A stretch of 64,000 bases of DNA from the NCBI RefSeq assembly GCF_010672455.1, contig NZ_JAAHGO010000010.1:168718-232717 (forward strand), read 5' to 3'. Below, in pieces: positions 37,937-47,045 of this stretch. Each line of letters opens with the position of its first letter. Within the stretch, counting starts at the first letter, position 1. The notes below the pieces were generated by a model that saw only the letters and a list, made by a program, of their open reading frames with translations, ran no database searches and was not told the DNA's origin. Made by a program: the position numbers and the translations under genes. This DNA comes from Okeania sp. SIO2C9. Lineage in GTDB: Bacteria > Cyanobacteriota > Cyanobacteriia > Cyanobacteriales > Microcoleaceae.

Positions 37937-38270
37937 CTCAATATAGTAATTTTCGCTTCAATTGAGATAAAAAATTGGAGTTTTTAGGTAACAGGTAACA
38001 TAAAATATATCAGTTTAAATGTATCTTACATTTCTTGAGAAATGCTATATTCTATGATTACTTATAACTGAATATATCTACATAATGGGATTTAAACATT
38101 TTATGGTTGAAAAATGACTAAGAGTCAGTCTAGATAAGGAAATTAGGTCAATACCCTAAAAATGCCTAGAACCCTTGGTAATTAATGATTTATGTACTTT
38201 TTGAGGTAAAAGCCTTTTCCTGTCTATATTTGAGCCTATTTTCTACTTCTATTTTGTGTAATTCCCACTA

Positions 38271-38828
38271 ATATCATGTCCAGTTCAATGCTTATAAATA
38301 AACGACGGAGGAGTCAGGAATCAGGAGGGAAGAAAGAAGAAGGAAGAATGAGGAATTGACATCTCCAGGGGTTGAAACACCCTGGATTCTGTGGGAAATC
38401 CACCCCCATTTGGGATAAATCCACATTTGCTTCAAGCCTGTCAACAGACTTCTAAACTCCTCGGCGTAAATCAAAAATTTAGCTGTGGGCTTACTTTTTT
38501 TATAGCTTTCACGAGTGGTTTTACTCAATATGTTGGAGCAATCTTCTCGCTGTCCTAGCTGCCTGCTTGCTTTTCCTGCGGAATGCGCTCGCATTCAGCC
38601 GTCGTAGGAAATCAATTCCCCGTCTCCTGTCCACCGGAATTTCACCGCAAAGCGCGGTCTTGTCATAGCGACAAACCTTGTTCTTACTTGCTATTTCTAG
38701 TATAGCAGAATTTTACTCCGGGTTAAAACCCGCGTGTCGTTATTCTGCCAGCCGTTAAAACGGGCGCTGCGTACTTCCTTCCGACGCTTTTTATGTTTTT
38801 TTCATCACTAATTATCCGGACATGATAT
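38271..38828. mobile_element. 558-bp inverted-repeat element with IS-end-like cargo
   Basis: The outer ends ATATCATGTCCAGTTCAATG and AATTATCCGGACATGATAT are inverted. On the minus strand the interior carries ACACGCGGGTTTTAACCCGG, a short frame MTRPRFAVKFRWTGDGELIS YDG(stop), and then CCAAATGGGGGTGGATTTCC with GGGTGTTTCAACCCCTGGAG ATGTCAA. The last part resembles an IS200/IS605 right end. It looks like a non-autonomous element that has captured or been invaded by another element's end. No intact protein is present. Confidence 0.55.
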
Positions 38829-38975
38829 AACATATTTAATACTGAATCCTTACTCTTCACTCCACCAATACCTGAATCTAATGCCATACCAATTATTTTT
38901 GCTTTTCCTAATAAATATACTGTAGGAATAATTAGTCTTGGTTATCAGATTGTTTAGGAAACTTTAGCAATTATT
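38829..38975 (+). pseudogene. 5' fragment duplicated from the B12/radical-SAM gene
   Basis: ATTTAATACTGAATCCTTAC TCTTCACTCCACCAATACC and the following bases to TATCAGATTGTTTAGGAAAC match 40927-41053, the N-terminal coding part of the intact gene. In this copy GTTTGGGC has become GTTTAGGA, giving a stop. It breaks off just after. It abuts the 558-bp inverted-repeat element on its left. Confidence 0.8.
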
Positions 38976-39044
38976 GACTGGTATTAGTGTTGTACATTAC
39001 ACTAGACAACTAAGCCAAATATTTCTTGAGAAAGTTAATTTAAT

Positions 39045-40126
39045 TCTTTGTTGGCAAGTATCTTTAATATCACTGGGTGGTCTAAAAAAGCTTTATAACC
39101 AGACAAAACATTCATTTGAGTTGCTTTACCATTATAATTAATTTTGTCAAATGAACTACCCTTTCCCACGTTAGAAACCTTACAGCGCTTTTCAAATTGA
39201 TGAACCACATCTTCACAAGCAAAATCCTGTAGGGACGTTCCATGGAACGTCCTTACTGTGGTCTACCCAAATGAAAACCGCTGTATTAATTCCAGCATCA
39301 GTAAACACTAATTCTAAAGCTTCAGTAATTTTTTGTCTATAAGCCTTATTTATAAACCATTCGTTGTAGCTTATATTAATCTGATTTTGAAGATAATTAG
39401 ATAATCCTAAATATTCTCTTGCGTGCTCTATCCATTTGTTGATTATAGCGTCTGGATTTTTACTAAGTCTTTTCTCTTTTTTTTTAATTAAACTGGCGAA
39501 GGTGTTATATGGGTCTCTGATAATTAATATCAAATCCGGTAGCATCGGTGTAATTAGATGGGGATATGGGGAGATGGGGAGATGGGGAGTTAGAGAGTAT
39601 GGGAGATGGGGAGTATGGGAGATGGGGAGATCGAGAAATATTTGGTAATGGTTGAAGATGGAAGATTTTTTTATACCGAATTAAACGGATTTGATTTAAT
39701 ATATTAAATCTACGTTGACTTTTGCCAAGAAATTATTCTCGTATTTCCTCAAAACATGGCATGATATTAGTAATTTCATAATGCTTATAGTTCTGAATTA
39801 CTAGATATTTTCACTCTATATTTTATAAGTTTTCATCTATTTATATCTACACAATTTCCACCATATAAATATTCAATTTTACTATTCATCAAATACTTTA
39901 AATATCTTTTACATTTGAAGTTTCCTTGATGATAAAAAAGTGGGTTTATCCCAGCAATTGTAGATTTTTAAAAGCTTTGATAGGGGTCTTTGTTGCTATA
40001 AAGTTTGACATCATTCAAGTGAACAAAACTTCCATTATTTTGCCTAATAATCCAATTTATAACCGCATAATTACCACTACGGCGTAAACCAAAACAGCTA
40101 ATATCTATTGCATTAGTAAAATACAT
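39045..40126 (-). pseudogene. Sulfotransferase-like gene, broken
   Basis: On the minus strand the N-terminus begins at 40126 with MYFTNAIDISCFGLRRSGNY AVINWI, a phosphosulfate-binding-loop start, and stops after about 50 codons. A C-terminal part is read at 39213-39545 (LPDLILIIRDPYNTFASLIK, the 3'-phosphate block). A 28-base palindrome (39229-39256) then interrupts it. Beyond this the frame resumes as CEDVVHQFEKRCKVSN and ends KAFLDHPVILKILANKELN. A tandem GGGGAGAT run lies at 39556-39640 between the two parts. Confidence 0.7.
39229..39256. repeat. 28-bp palindrome inserted in the sulfotransferase relic
   Basis: GTAGGGACGTTCCA followed by TGGAACGTCCTTAC, one mismatch from a perfect palindrome. 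It sits inside the coding sequence between IWVDH and CEDVVHQF, shifting the frame. Same outer GTAGGG and CCTAC-type ends and same length as the palindrome at 29902-29929. Confidence 0.75.
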
Positions 40127-40312
40127 AATTCTAAGTTAATTACTCTCAAAATTTTTTAGATATAGATAAGTAGTAATACAATATTAATTACACAAAATTA
40201 AACCTAAAACTTTGATCCAGTCTAGATATTAATGTGTAAATATTTCTGTTCTATTACTTATTTAAGAAGATCAGGAATATTATAATATTTTACGATAATG
40301 TTGACCGGACTT

Positions 40313-40424
40313 CTGTCTTGCCCGAAATATGCTTGTTTTCATACCGTCAAAAATGACAAAATTCATAACAGCAAGCAGAATTATAAGTGCCGATACTGTG
40401 GCCAAAATTTTGTACAAAACTGAC
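40313..40424 (+). pseudogene. IS1-family InsA-like N-terminal fragment
   Basis: The frame reads LSCPKYACFHTVKNDKIHNS KQNYKCRYCGQNFVQN then stop. This is the zinc-finger start of IS1-type transposase protein A (CPxCxSxxxVKNGKxxxGKQ, YKCxxCGxxFV), with the second Cys position altered. Nothing of the catalytic part is seen downstream. Confidence 0.65.
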
Positions 40425-40905
40425 AAAACAATACGATTTACCAAATTATACTATACTCATAGTCTGCAAGTGTCATGTCTATTGATTAACTAAAATAACT
40501 ATATTTGTTTATAGTTTTCCTAAATAGGTTTTGAACAAATGTTAGTTATCTAAATACTGAAAGTGACTTCTCTTGATATATATAACACTACTTCTTTTGG
40601 TGTTTGACAGTAAACTTGGGTTGTAAGGGAACAGGGAAAAGAATAATGTTAAGAGCGTATTTGCGTAGCCCTATAGCTAATTTCTATATATATCTAGGAT
40701 GGCTATATATTTATGTATGTTTAAACTTTACAATACTCGATCTGCTATTTTTGGAAACACTCCCTTTAGCAGATATTGCTTGTTTCACAGGTATATCAGA
40801 GTTGTGCCCACAAAAATATATAAATCAATAACCTTTTTCCTTCTGCTTTCTCCTTACCCATAACGGTATTTTTTAACGCTTACCTACTTATTTATAATCT
40901 AAAAT
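40425..40905. other. Intergenic region before the radical-SAM gene
   Basis: AT-rich. An IS630-type end sequence (TCCTAAATAGGTT) is at 40528. No convincing gene: the frame at 40604-40831 has no ribosome binding site or recognisable domain. Confidence 0.5.
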
Positions 40906-42546
40906 ATGTCTACTAATACTAATATATTTAATACTGAAAGTTTACTCTTCACTCCAGCAATACCTGAACCTAATGCCATACCAATTATTTTTGCTTTTCC
41001 TAATGAATATACTGTAGGAATAACTAGCCTTGGTTATCAGATTGTTTGGGCAACTTTGGCAATGCGTTCCGACCTACAAGTTAGTCGTTTATTTACTGAT
41101 ATTAATGAACCTCTTCCACAGCAAACAGAATTATTTGGTTTTTCTGTTTCTTGGGAACTTGATTATGTCAATATTTTCCAGATTATGGAATCTTTAGAAA
41201 TTCCTATTAGAGCTAAAAATCGTTCAGCAAAAAATTATCCAATAGTATTTGGTGGTGGACCTGTTTTAACGGCAAACCCTGAACCTTTTGCTGATTTTTT
41301 TGATGTAATTTTATTGGGAGATGGGGAAAATTTATTAGGAGATTTTATTGAAGCTTATAAAGAAATTAGGGGGGCTGAAAAACAAGTACAATTAAAACAT
41401 TTAGCACAAGTACCTGGGGTTTATATTCCTAGTCTTTATGAAGTAACTTATGAAAGTGTTGATGGTGCTATTAAATCTATTGAACCTATAGATAAAGATA
41501 TTCCTGCTGTAGTGCAAAAACAAACCTATCGGGGTAATACTTTATCTGCTTCTACTGTGGTGACTGAAAAGGCAGCTTGGGAAAATATTTTTATGGTAGA
41601 AGTGGTGAGAAGTTGCCCGGAAATGTGTCGTTTTTGTTTGGCAAGTTATCTGACTTTGCCATTTAGAAGTGCTAATTTAGAAGGGTCTCTAATTCCTGCC
41701 ATTGAAAAGGGATTAACTGTCACAAAACGTTTGGGTTTATTGGGAGCTTCCGTAACTCAACATCCTGAATTTGATAGTTTATTGGATTATTTGAATCAGC
41801 CAAAATATGATGATGTGCGTTTGAGTATTGCATCGGTTAGAACAAATACGGTGACGGAAAAATTAGCAAAAATTTTAAGTAATAGAGATACAAAATCAAT
41901 TACTATTGCTGTAGAAAGTGGGAGCGATCGCCTGCGAAAAATTATAAATAAAAAGTTGGAAAATGAGGAAATTATTGAAGCTGCTGTTAATGCTAAAGCT
42001 GGTGGTTTAAAAGCTATTAAATTTTATGGAATGGTGGGTTTACCAGGAGAAGAAGTAGAAGATTTGGATGCTACTATAGAAATGATGTTTGCTTTGAAAA
42101 AAGCTGCTCCTGGTTTAAGATTAAGTTTGGGATGTAGCACTTTTGTACCGAAATCTCACACACCTTTTCAATGGTTTGGAGTCAACTCTCAATCAGAAAA
42201 AAGGCTGAAGTTTTTGGAGAAACAACTACGCTCAAAAGGGATAGATTTTCGCCCAGAAAGTTATAAATGGTCGGTGATACAGGGATTAATTTCTAGGGGA
42301 GATAGAAGGTTATCTAATTTATTAGAATTGGTAAGGAATTATGGGGATTCTTTGGGCAGTTATAAGAGAGCTTTTAAGGAGCTGCGTGGGGAGTTACCAG
42401 AGTTAGATTTTTATGTTTTTGATGATTGGAAGTTAGAGCAAATTTTGCCTTGGAATCACATTCAAGGACCTCTACCAATAACAACTTTAAAAAAACATTT
42501 AGCAACCGTCGATTCATCTCACACCATAATTGAAAATTTGGTGTGA
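40906..42546 (+). CDS. B12-binding-domain radical SAM protein
   Basis: The 546-residue product has an N-terminal cobalamin-binding-like domain (VGITSLGYQIVWATLAMRSD, NYPIVFGGGPVLTANPEPFA). The radical SAM core follows, with cluster cysteines C237, C241 and C244 (RSCPEMCRFCLASY), SITIAVESGSDRLRKIINKK and IKFYGMVGLPGEEVEDLD. Such proteins use a 4Fe-4S cluster and SAM for radical chemistry, often methylation. The substrate of this cyanobacterial group is unknown to me. The last residues VDSSHTIIENLV are encoded by a 20-bp inverted repeat, so the native C-terminus may have been replaced. A broken duplicate of the 5' end lies 2 kb upstream. Confidence 0.88.
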   Translation: MSTNTNIFNTESLLFTPAIPEPNAIPIIFAFPNEYTVGITSLGYQIVWATLAMRSDLQVSRLFTDINEPLPQQTELFGFSVSWELDYVNIFQIMESLEIPIRAKNRSAKNYPIVFGGGPVLTANPEPFADFFDVILLGDGENLLGDFIEAYKEIRGAEKQVQLKHLAQVPGVYIPSLYEVTYESVDGAIKSIEPIDKDIPAVVQKQTYRGNTLSASTVVTEKAAWENIFMVEVVRSCPEMCRFCLASYLTLPFRSANLEGSLIPAIEKGLTVTKRLGLLGASVTQHPEFDSLLDYLNQPKYDDVRLSIASVRTNTVTEKLAKILSNRDTKSITIAVESGSDRLRKIINKKLENEEIIEAAVNAKAGGLKAIKFYGMVGLPGEEVEDLDATIEMMFALKKAAPGLRLSLGCSTFVPKSHTPFQWFGVNSQSEKRLKFLEKQLRSKGIDFRPESYKWSVIQGLISRGDRRLSNLLELVRNYGDSLGSYKRAFKELRGELPELDFYVFDDWKLEQILPWNHIQGPLPITTLKKHLATVDSSHTIIENLV

Positions 42547-42558
42547 GATGAATCGACG
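42507..42558. terminator. 20-bp perfect hairpin across the radical-SAM stop codon
   Basis: CGTCGATTCATCTCACACCA, a 12-base loop, then TGGTGTGAGATGAATCGACG. The stop TGA (42544-42546) lies in the right arm. It is probably an inserted palindromic repeat that now ends the gene. It lacks a T-run, so factor-independent termination is uncertain. GCCGATTCATCTCAC at 20945 is a partial match. Confidence 0.6.
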
Positions 42559-42813
42559 CTCTAGCTAAAAATAATTCTAATGAAATTACTTTTTGTTCGG
42601 AATTACTCAATTAAAGCTATCTCTGTATTTTGTCCTAGTCTAAATAAGCAATTACCGAATAATTAAGGTTTAAAGCCTCTCATTTAAAGGAGAAACAAGC
42701 GGTCGAAGGATGGCGATCTTCGGAGCGGGTCTGCAAGAACGGGTCTCCTCGCCATATCCCATCGACCAACAGAGAAAAAATTTTCATGATTAGTCAATCC
42801 TCTTCTTGAAAAG

Positions 42814-42851
42814 AATAATTAATAATTAATAATTAATAATTAATAATTAAT
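42814..42851. repeat. AATAATT tandem repeat
   Basis: About five copies of the 7-8 base unit AATAATT(A). Similar runs are at 45570-45600, 55860-55880 and 61600-61630, usually next to gene ends or mobile repeats. Confidence 0.7.
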
Positions 42852-42973
42852 TGTTAAATTTGTAGCTTTGCCTCTATTTCTAGAAGCAAAGCGATATGTA
42901 TTAAAGTTTAAGTATGAATTATCTAGGAAAATCAGTACCTATAAATATTTAATTGTATTATGTATTGTCTCTT

Positions 42974-44050
42974 TTAGGAAATAGGTGTTAACAGAAAAGC
43001 ACAACTACTTTGATCTTTAATTCCCCATCCAACAATTTGCCCATGATTATTAATAGATCGTGCTTCCTTAAGAACCCAACCAGAGGAAGGATCGATCAAA
43101 TCATTTAGGTCTTGCATCTTATTAAGACTATCCCAAATAAAAGCTCTTTTAGTCCATGGTTCTTGCTCTGTATTTATTAGCTTGTCAGAAGAACCAACTA
43201 TTAGACCAGAATCGTTAATACTATTAGCTTCACTGTCAAAAAATTGTAAGTTGACATTATGAGAAATAGTACCAAGGTCTTGAAATTCCTCACTGCCATT
43301 CCACAAAAAAGCTCGGTTATTGTGTTGAGGCATAGAATAAAAACCAATCACCTGGCCAGACCTATTAATATCTGAGCCTAAAAAACCTGGTAATTCTTGA
43401 ATATCTTTGTCACTATTCCATACAAAAGCTTTTACAATTAAATCCGAAGAAACAGAATAGCCTACTACTTGACCAGAATAGTTAATTGCATAGGCACTAC
43501 TTTCAATATCATCACAAATACTAAGATTTTGTATGCCTTTTGTCTCATCCCAAATAAAAGCTTTTCTTTGACCATTATTGGTGACAGAAAAACCTACTAC
43601 TTGACCATAATTATTAATACTATAAGCCTCACTCAAATTATTACTTTTGGTATCAAGGTAATGTATGCCTTTTGTCTCATCCCAAATAAAAGCTTTTCGT
43701 TGACCACAATCATATACAGAATAACCAACTACTTGACCATAGTCATTAATACTATAGGGACAGCTAGAATTATTACCAATAGTACCAATATCTTGCATAC
43801 CTTCGTCAGGGTCCCATACAAAGGCTTGTTTTTGCCCTATATCGTTAATTGAATAACCAACTATTTGAGCAGAGTCGTTAATATCTTTGGCTACACTTAC
43901 ATAGCCTCTAAATGTACCTAAGTCAGTCAGCTCATAACAAGAGGCAGCAGTAGTAACCTTTGATTGTGTTACACTTGACATCCGTAATTTTGATGAGACT
44001 GGGAAAGTATGGATTTTATGAGCCATAGATTGAGATAAAATCATAGTCAT
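42974..44050 (-). CDS. HAF-repeat protein
   Basis: The 358-residue product consists of about seven repeats of the HAF type (extracellular-repeat family), each like SINDYGQVVGYSVYDCGQRK AFIWD followed by a short link such as ETKGIHYLDT. The repeats probably form beta-propeller blades. The N-terminal 40 residues (MTMILSQSMAHKIHTFPVSS) are not a clear signal peptide. The function is unknown; relatives are often predicted to be secreted. It stands alone, with long empty flanks. Confidence 0.85.
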   Translation of the reverse strand: MTMILSQSMAHKIHTFPVSSKLRMSSVTQSKVTTAASCYELTDLGTFRGYVSVAKDINDSAQIVGYSINDIGQKQAFVWDPDEGMQDIGTIGNNSSCPYSINDYGQVVGYSVYDCGQRKAFIWDETKGIHYLDTKSNNLSEAYSINNYGQVVGFSVTNNGQRKAFIWDETKGIQNLSICDDIESSAYAINYSGQVVGYSVSSDLIVKAFVWNSDKDIQELPGFLGSDINRSGQVIGFYSMPQHNNRAFLWNGSEEFQDLGTISHNVNLQFFDSEANSINDSGLIVGSSDKLINTEQEPWTKRAFIWDSLNKMQDLNDLIDPSSGWVLKEARSINNHGQIVGWGIKDQSSCAFLLTPIS

Positions 44051-44649
44051 TTGTAATTTATTAGGGTTTATCTAAAATTTTCGCTTTACTACTTATTAAC
44101 CAAGAGTCAAATAAGTAATTACGTTCAACTTCATAATCAATCAGCTATTTATATTAGTCTTTTTTTGATATATTTTCTTTGCTCCCATGAATATTGTTCA
44201 CTTTAAAGTTCAATCAATCAACTTGAATAACATCATAAATTAATAAGATTTTTATAGCTATACGATAGTGCATATCTTTACTAAATCTTCATAAAAGTAG
44301 CAATTATTTTGAATTTGCTTTACCAAATCTTCATATCATAATATAATTTTGTCAAAAATATATAATTATATTTCAATTTCAAATATGTAATATCTCTAAG
44401 TTTTTACTGGTAGTGTTCAATTTCACTCCAGTTTCTACCTTAGTAAGTATGTTATTTCGTGAACTGTACAATATTTGTTTATACAAAAATTCCCCATAAA
44501 TTCATAAATTGAATTAGTCTTTATACATGATTAAAAATCAACAAAATTAAATTTAAGTTAGTACGAAAAAATGCTTGTGTAAAAAGAAACAATTTATGCT
44601 TAAGTAATAGACTAATTGCGAAAAAGTAAAGTTTATTGAAATAAAAAAC
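44051..44649. other. AT-rich intergenic region, nothing recognised
   Basis: About 600 bases upstream of the HAF-repeat gene without coding frames or recognised repeats. Confidence 0.5.
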
Positions 44650-44672
44650 CCCTCTAAGTTTAGAGAGGTTGT
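44650..44672 (-). terminator. Factor-independent terminator, minus strand
   Basis: On the minus strand CCTCTCTAAACTTAGAGGGG is followed by TTTTTTAT: a short GC stem and a T-run. No minus-strand gene ends nearby, so it may be a leftover or terminate an unseen transcript. Confidence 0.5.
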
Positions 44673-44684
44673 GTCAGATTAAGT

Positions 44685-44909
44685 AGGGTTTACTGAATAA
44701 GTCTGATGGGTGGGGGTAGGAGTCAGAATTCAGGAGGAATGAAGAATTACAGAGGATGTATTCGGAACAATTGTCCCTCAATTTTTCTGCCGTTGTCTAC
44801 TCAAAATCCCCACATTTTCAGCTTAAGGGAGCAAAAACCTTGCACTTTTTTATACATCCCTTGGCTAATATCTTTATATATCAATGCTTTTAGATTTAAT
44901 CAGCAAGCT
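44685..44909. repeat. AGGGCTTGCTGA-family element, copy 2
   Basis: AGGGTTTACTGAATAAGTCT GATGGGTGGGGGTAGGAG at the left and AATCAGCAAGCT at the right, with the shared block TCCCTCAATTTTTCTGCC inside. The right end has drifted, so this looks like the older copy of 36259-36499. Confidence 0.6.
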
Positions 44910-45096
44910 AAGTATTTTTTATTAGTTTTTGACCTTAGGTTTTACTTCCAGTCTCAGACTAGAGCACTAACTACCAAAAAGCCAAGTAGAACTGCAACTT
45001 TATGGTAAAATATAACGAAATTTTCAAGATTGAGTTAAAGTTTGAAATAAAAATAATTTAGAAAATAATAATTGTGATCAGTTTTGAGGACTTAAA

Positions 45097-45546
45097 ATGT
45101 TGCACTTTCGGTATTCAACCTTAATCGATGCACCAGTTGAAGTTGTTTGGGAATTTCACGAACGTTCCGATATTCTGCAAATACTTACCCCACCTTGGCA
45201 ACCGGTACAAGTCATTCGTCGTCAAGGTGGACTAGAAGTAGGGGCTATATCAGAATTTCAAATTTGGCTCGGTCCAATTCCTGTGAGGTGGGTGGCCCTA
45301 CATACGGAATATGAAAAATATCGTCTGTTTACTGATGAACAAAAAGAAGGGCCAATGGATAGTTGGACTCATCGTCATCAATTTAGTGAAGAAGATGGTA
45401 AGACTAGGTTAACTGATGCGATCGCATTTTCTTTGCCTGGAGATTGGTTAGCGGAATCTGTTTTAGGTTGGTGGGTAGATTCTCGACTAGAGGACATGTT
45501 TCGGTATAGACATGATATTACAAAACGGGAATGCGAACAAAGTTAG
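45097..45546 (+). CDS. SRPBCC-fold protein
   Basis: The 149-residue product has the START/Bet v 1-like pattern of cyanobacterial SRPBCC proteins. The first strand is FRYSTLIDAPVEVVWEFHER, then the glycine turn LEVGAISEFQIWLGPIPVRW, and the long C-terminal helix DWLAESVLGWWVDSRLEDMF RYRH. These proteins bind hydrophobic ligands in a deep cavity; the ligand here is unknown. The C-terminal helix matches the group annotated as ligand-binding or cyclase-like. Single gene. Confidence 0.82.
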   Translation: MLHFRYSTLIDAPVEVVWEFHERSDILQILTPPWQPVQVIRRQGGLEVGAISEFQIWLGPIPVRWVALHTEYEKYRLFTDEQKEGPMDSWTHRHQFSEEDGKTRLTDAIAFSLPGDWLAESVLGWWVDSRLEDMFRYRHDITKRECEQS

Positions 45547-45592
45547 AGTGTGGGAGTGTTCAACAATATAATTAATAATTAATAATTAATTA

Positions 45593-46273
45593 TTAATTGT
45601 TGAATGTAGCTTCTTGTTTATTCGATATTGTAGATGTATCTGCTGTTAATAGAGGCGAACGTACAGATAAATAAATTAATGGACCTAAAAGTGGAACTAA
45701 TGCTATCCAATACAACGGAGATTTTTTCATTCCTCGCCTGCTCATATCATCTCCTAATAAAGTGGGAAATAATAGACACAACAGACAAAAATCTAAACTC
45801 ATTACATGAATAAATCTACTACTTTGCCACTGTTGAATAAAATCTTCCCAGTCACCATTTTTTAAACCGTATATTAGTAATAAAATTGTACCTACTGTTA
45901 AAGCAATTCCTAAAATTCGAGAATCTAAAATATTTAAAAATAAGTTCTTTTTTCCTGAAAAATTTGGATTAGGTTGACGCCATCCTAAATAGGGTAAAAT
46001 AGCAAATGCTCCGAATCCAAATGATAATGTCGAGAATAACCATGCTGGTGTTTTTTGTCCTCTGCCATCAAAGAACATTAAACAACTGTAAATCAACGGC
46101 CATATTCCCATAATATTGAATAGAGATACAATTAACGGATTGATATTTTCCCATTGACCTGTTGACAATTTTTGGATTAATTCTAAAGTATCTGGTTGAT
46201 CAGGAGGTGCTAGCAGAAATGCGTAAGTGCTAAACCCAATCCAAAGTAACCACAAAGCTATATTTTTTAACAT
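45593..46273 (-). CDS. Conserved integral membrane protein, unknown function
   Basis: The 226-residue product has about six hydrophobic helices (IALWLLWIGFSTYAFLL, LIVSLFNIMGIWPLIYSCLM, WLFSTLSFGFGAFAILPYLG, LGIALTVGTILLLIYGL, LDFCLLCLLFPTLLGDD, WIALVPLLGPLIYLSV). The block IMGIWPLIYSCLMFFDGRGQ resembles a cyanobacterial and plastid family of unknown function. The start ATG at 46273 fits (MLKNIALWLLWIGF). It probably sits in the thylakoid or plasma membrane. A run of IS200/IS605 end-like repeats lies upstream. Confidence 0.7.
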   Translation of the reverse strand: MLKNIALWLLWIGFSTYAFLLAPPDQPDTLELIQKLSTGQWENINPLIVSLFNIMGIWPLIYSCLMFFDGRGQKTPAWLFSTLSFGFGAFAILPYLGWRQPNPNFSGKKNLFLNILDSRILGIALTVGTILLLIYGLKNGDWEDFIQQWQSSRFIHVMSLDFCLLCLLFPTLLGDDMSRRGMKKSPLYWIALVPLLGPLIYLSVRSPLLTADTSTISNKQEATFNN

Positions 46274-46339
46274 AAGTTTTTTGGTAGTTGTTTAGTAATA
46301 AAATTTTTTTCTTGCTTTGTTGAAATGTCAAATTTTTTG

Positions 46340-46500
46340 ATGAAATATTATTACCGAAAATTTGTGGGTATGCGCCTCCCCTTTTAAGGGGATGAAAAAA
46401 GAGAATATTCCTAATGTTAAGCCTCCTTATTGCAGGAGTTACCGTTAGCATATCTCCTCCGTAGGAAACTAACTGATAACTGAAATGACTGCCTGCTGAT
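46340..46500. repeat. IS200/IS605 left-end-like repeat block
   Basis: TTACCGAAAATTTGTGGGTA TGCGCCTCCCCTTTTAAGGG GATGAAAAA, then ACTAACTGATAACTGAAATG ACTGC. Related blocks occur at 8195-8345, 28537, 50466 and 61504. They look like solitary ends without a transposase gene. Confidence 0.5.
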
Positions 46501-46593
46501 TTTGCAGCTTACTTCTAACTTAATGGTCTAGTAAAAATATTGATTTATTTTTAGGTGCTAGAGGTTATAATTCATCCTCAAAAGACTCATTAA

Positions 46594-46965
46594 TTAAGGT
46601 AAAAATCTGTCTAAAGCTGACTTTAAAGCTTCAACTTCAACATCAATATCTCCATCTTGAGTTGCCCGGGCAATACAATCAGATAAATGGTTATCTAAAA
46701 CCATACGAGCTACTCGGTCTAAAGCACCACGAACTGCAGCTATTTGTACTAATACATCAGGACAAGGACGACTATCTTTGATCATAGTTTTAATTCCTCT
46801 AACGTGCCCTTCAATTCTTGATAATCTATTCACGAGACGTTGTAAGGATTCTTCACTATGAACATGAGGATGAGCAGAAGAGTGATGGTTATGTTCCGAA
46901 TTTGACTCTGTCTTGGCTTGATTATGAGGTAGCTGTTCTTTTTGTTGTTGCTGAGATACAACCAT
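46594..46965 (-). CDS. CsoR/InrS-type metal-sensing repressor
   Basis: The 123-residue product has the DUF156/CsoR four-helix core (RLVNRLSRIEGHVRGIKTMI, AAVRGALDRVARMVLDNHLS). Metal ligands C68 (SRPCPDV), H93 and C97 (DNHLSDC) are present. The N-terminal His-rich stretch HNHHSSAHPHVH is like that of the cyanobacterial nickel sensor InrS. Apo-protein would repress an efflux gene and release on metal binding. The adjoining divergent gene is htrA, not an exporter, so its target is unclear; it may also control itself. Start by ATG 46965. Confidence 0.85.
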   Translation of the reverse strand: MVVSQQQQKEQLPHNQAKTESNSEHNHHSSAHPHVHSEESLQRLVNRLSRIEGHVRGIKTMIKDSRPCPDVLVQIAAVRGALDRVARMVLDNHLSDCIARATQDGDIDVEVEALKSALDRFLP

Positions 46966-47045
46966 GATTTTGAGTATAATATAGTTAGGATTAGGAGTAT
47001 TATAACACCAATCCCACTCAAGTTAGTCAATGAAACTTTAATGCT

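Noticed and set aside
38292-38594. 100-codon minus-strand frame in the 558-bp element
   Set aside because: It covers hairpin-rich IS-end sequence and has no family resemblance, so it is not a supported gene.
40604-40831. 75-codon frame before the radical-SAM gene
   Set aside because: AT-rich, no ribosome binding site, no conserved pattern; likely chance.
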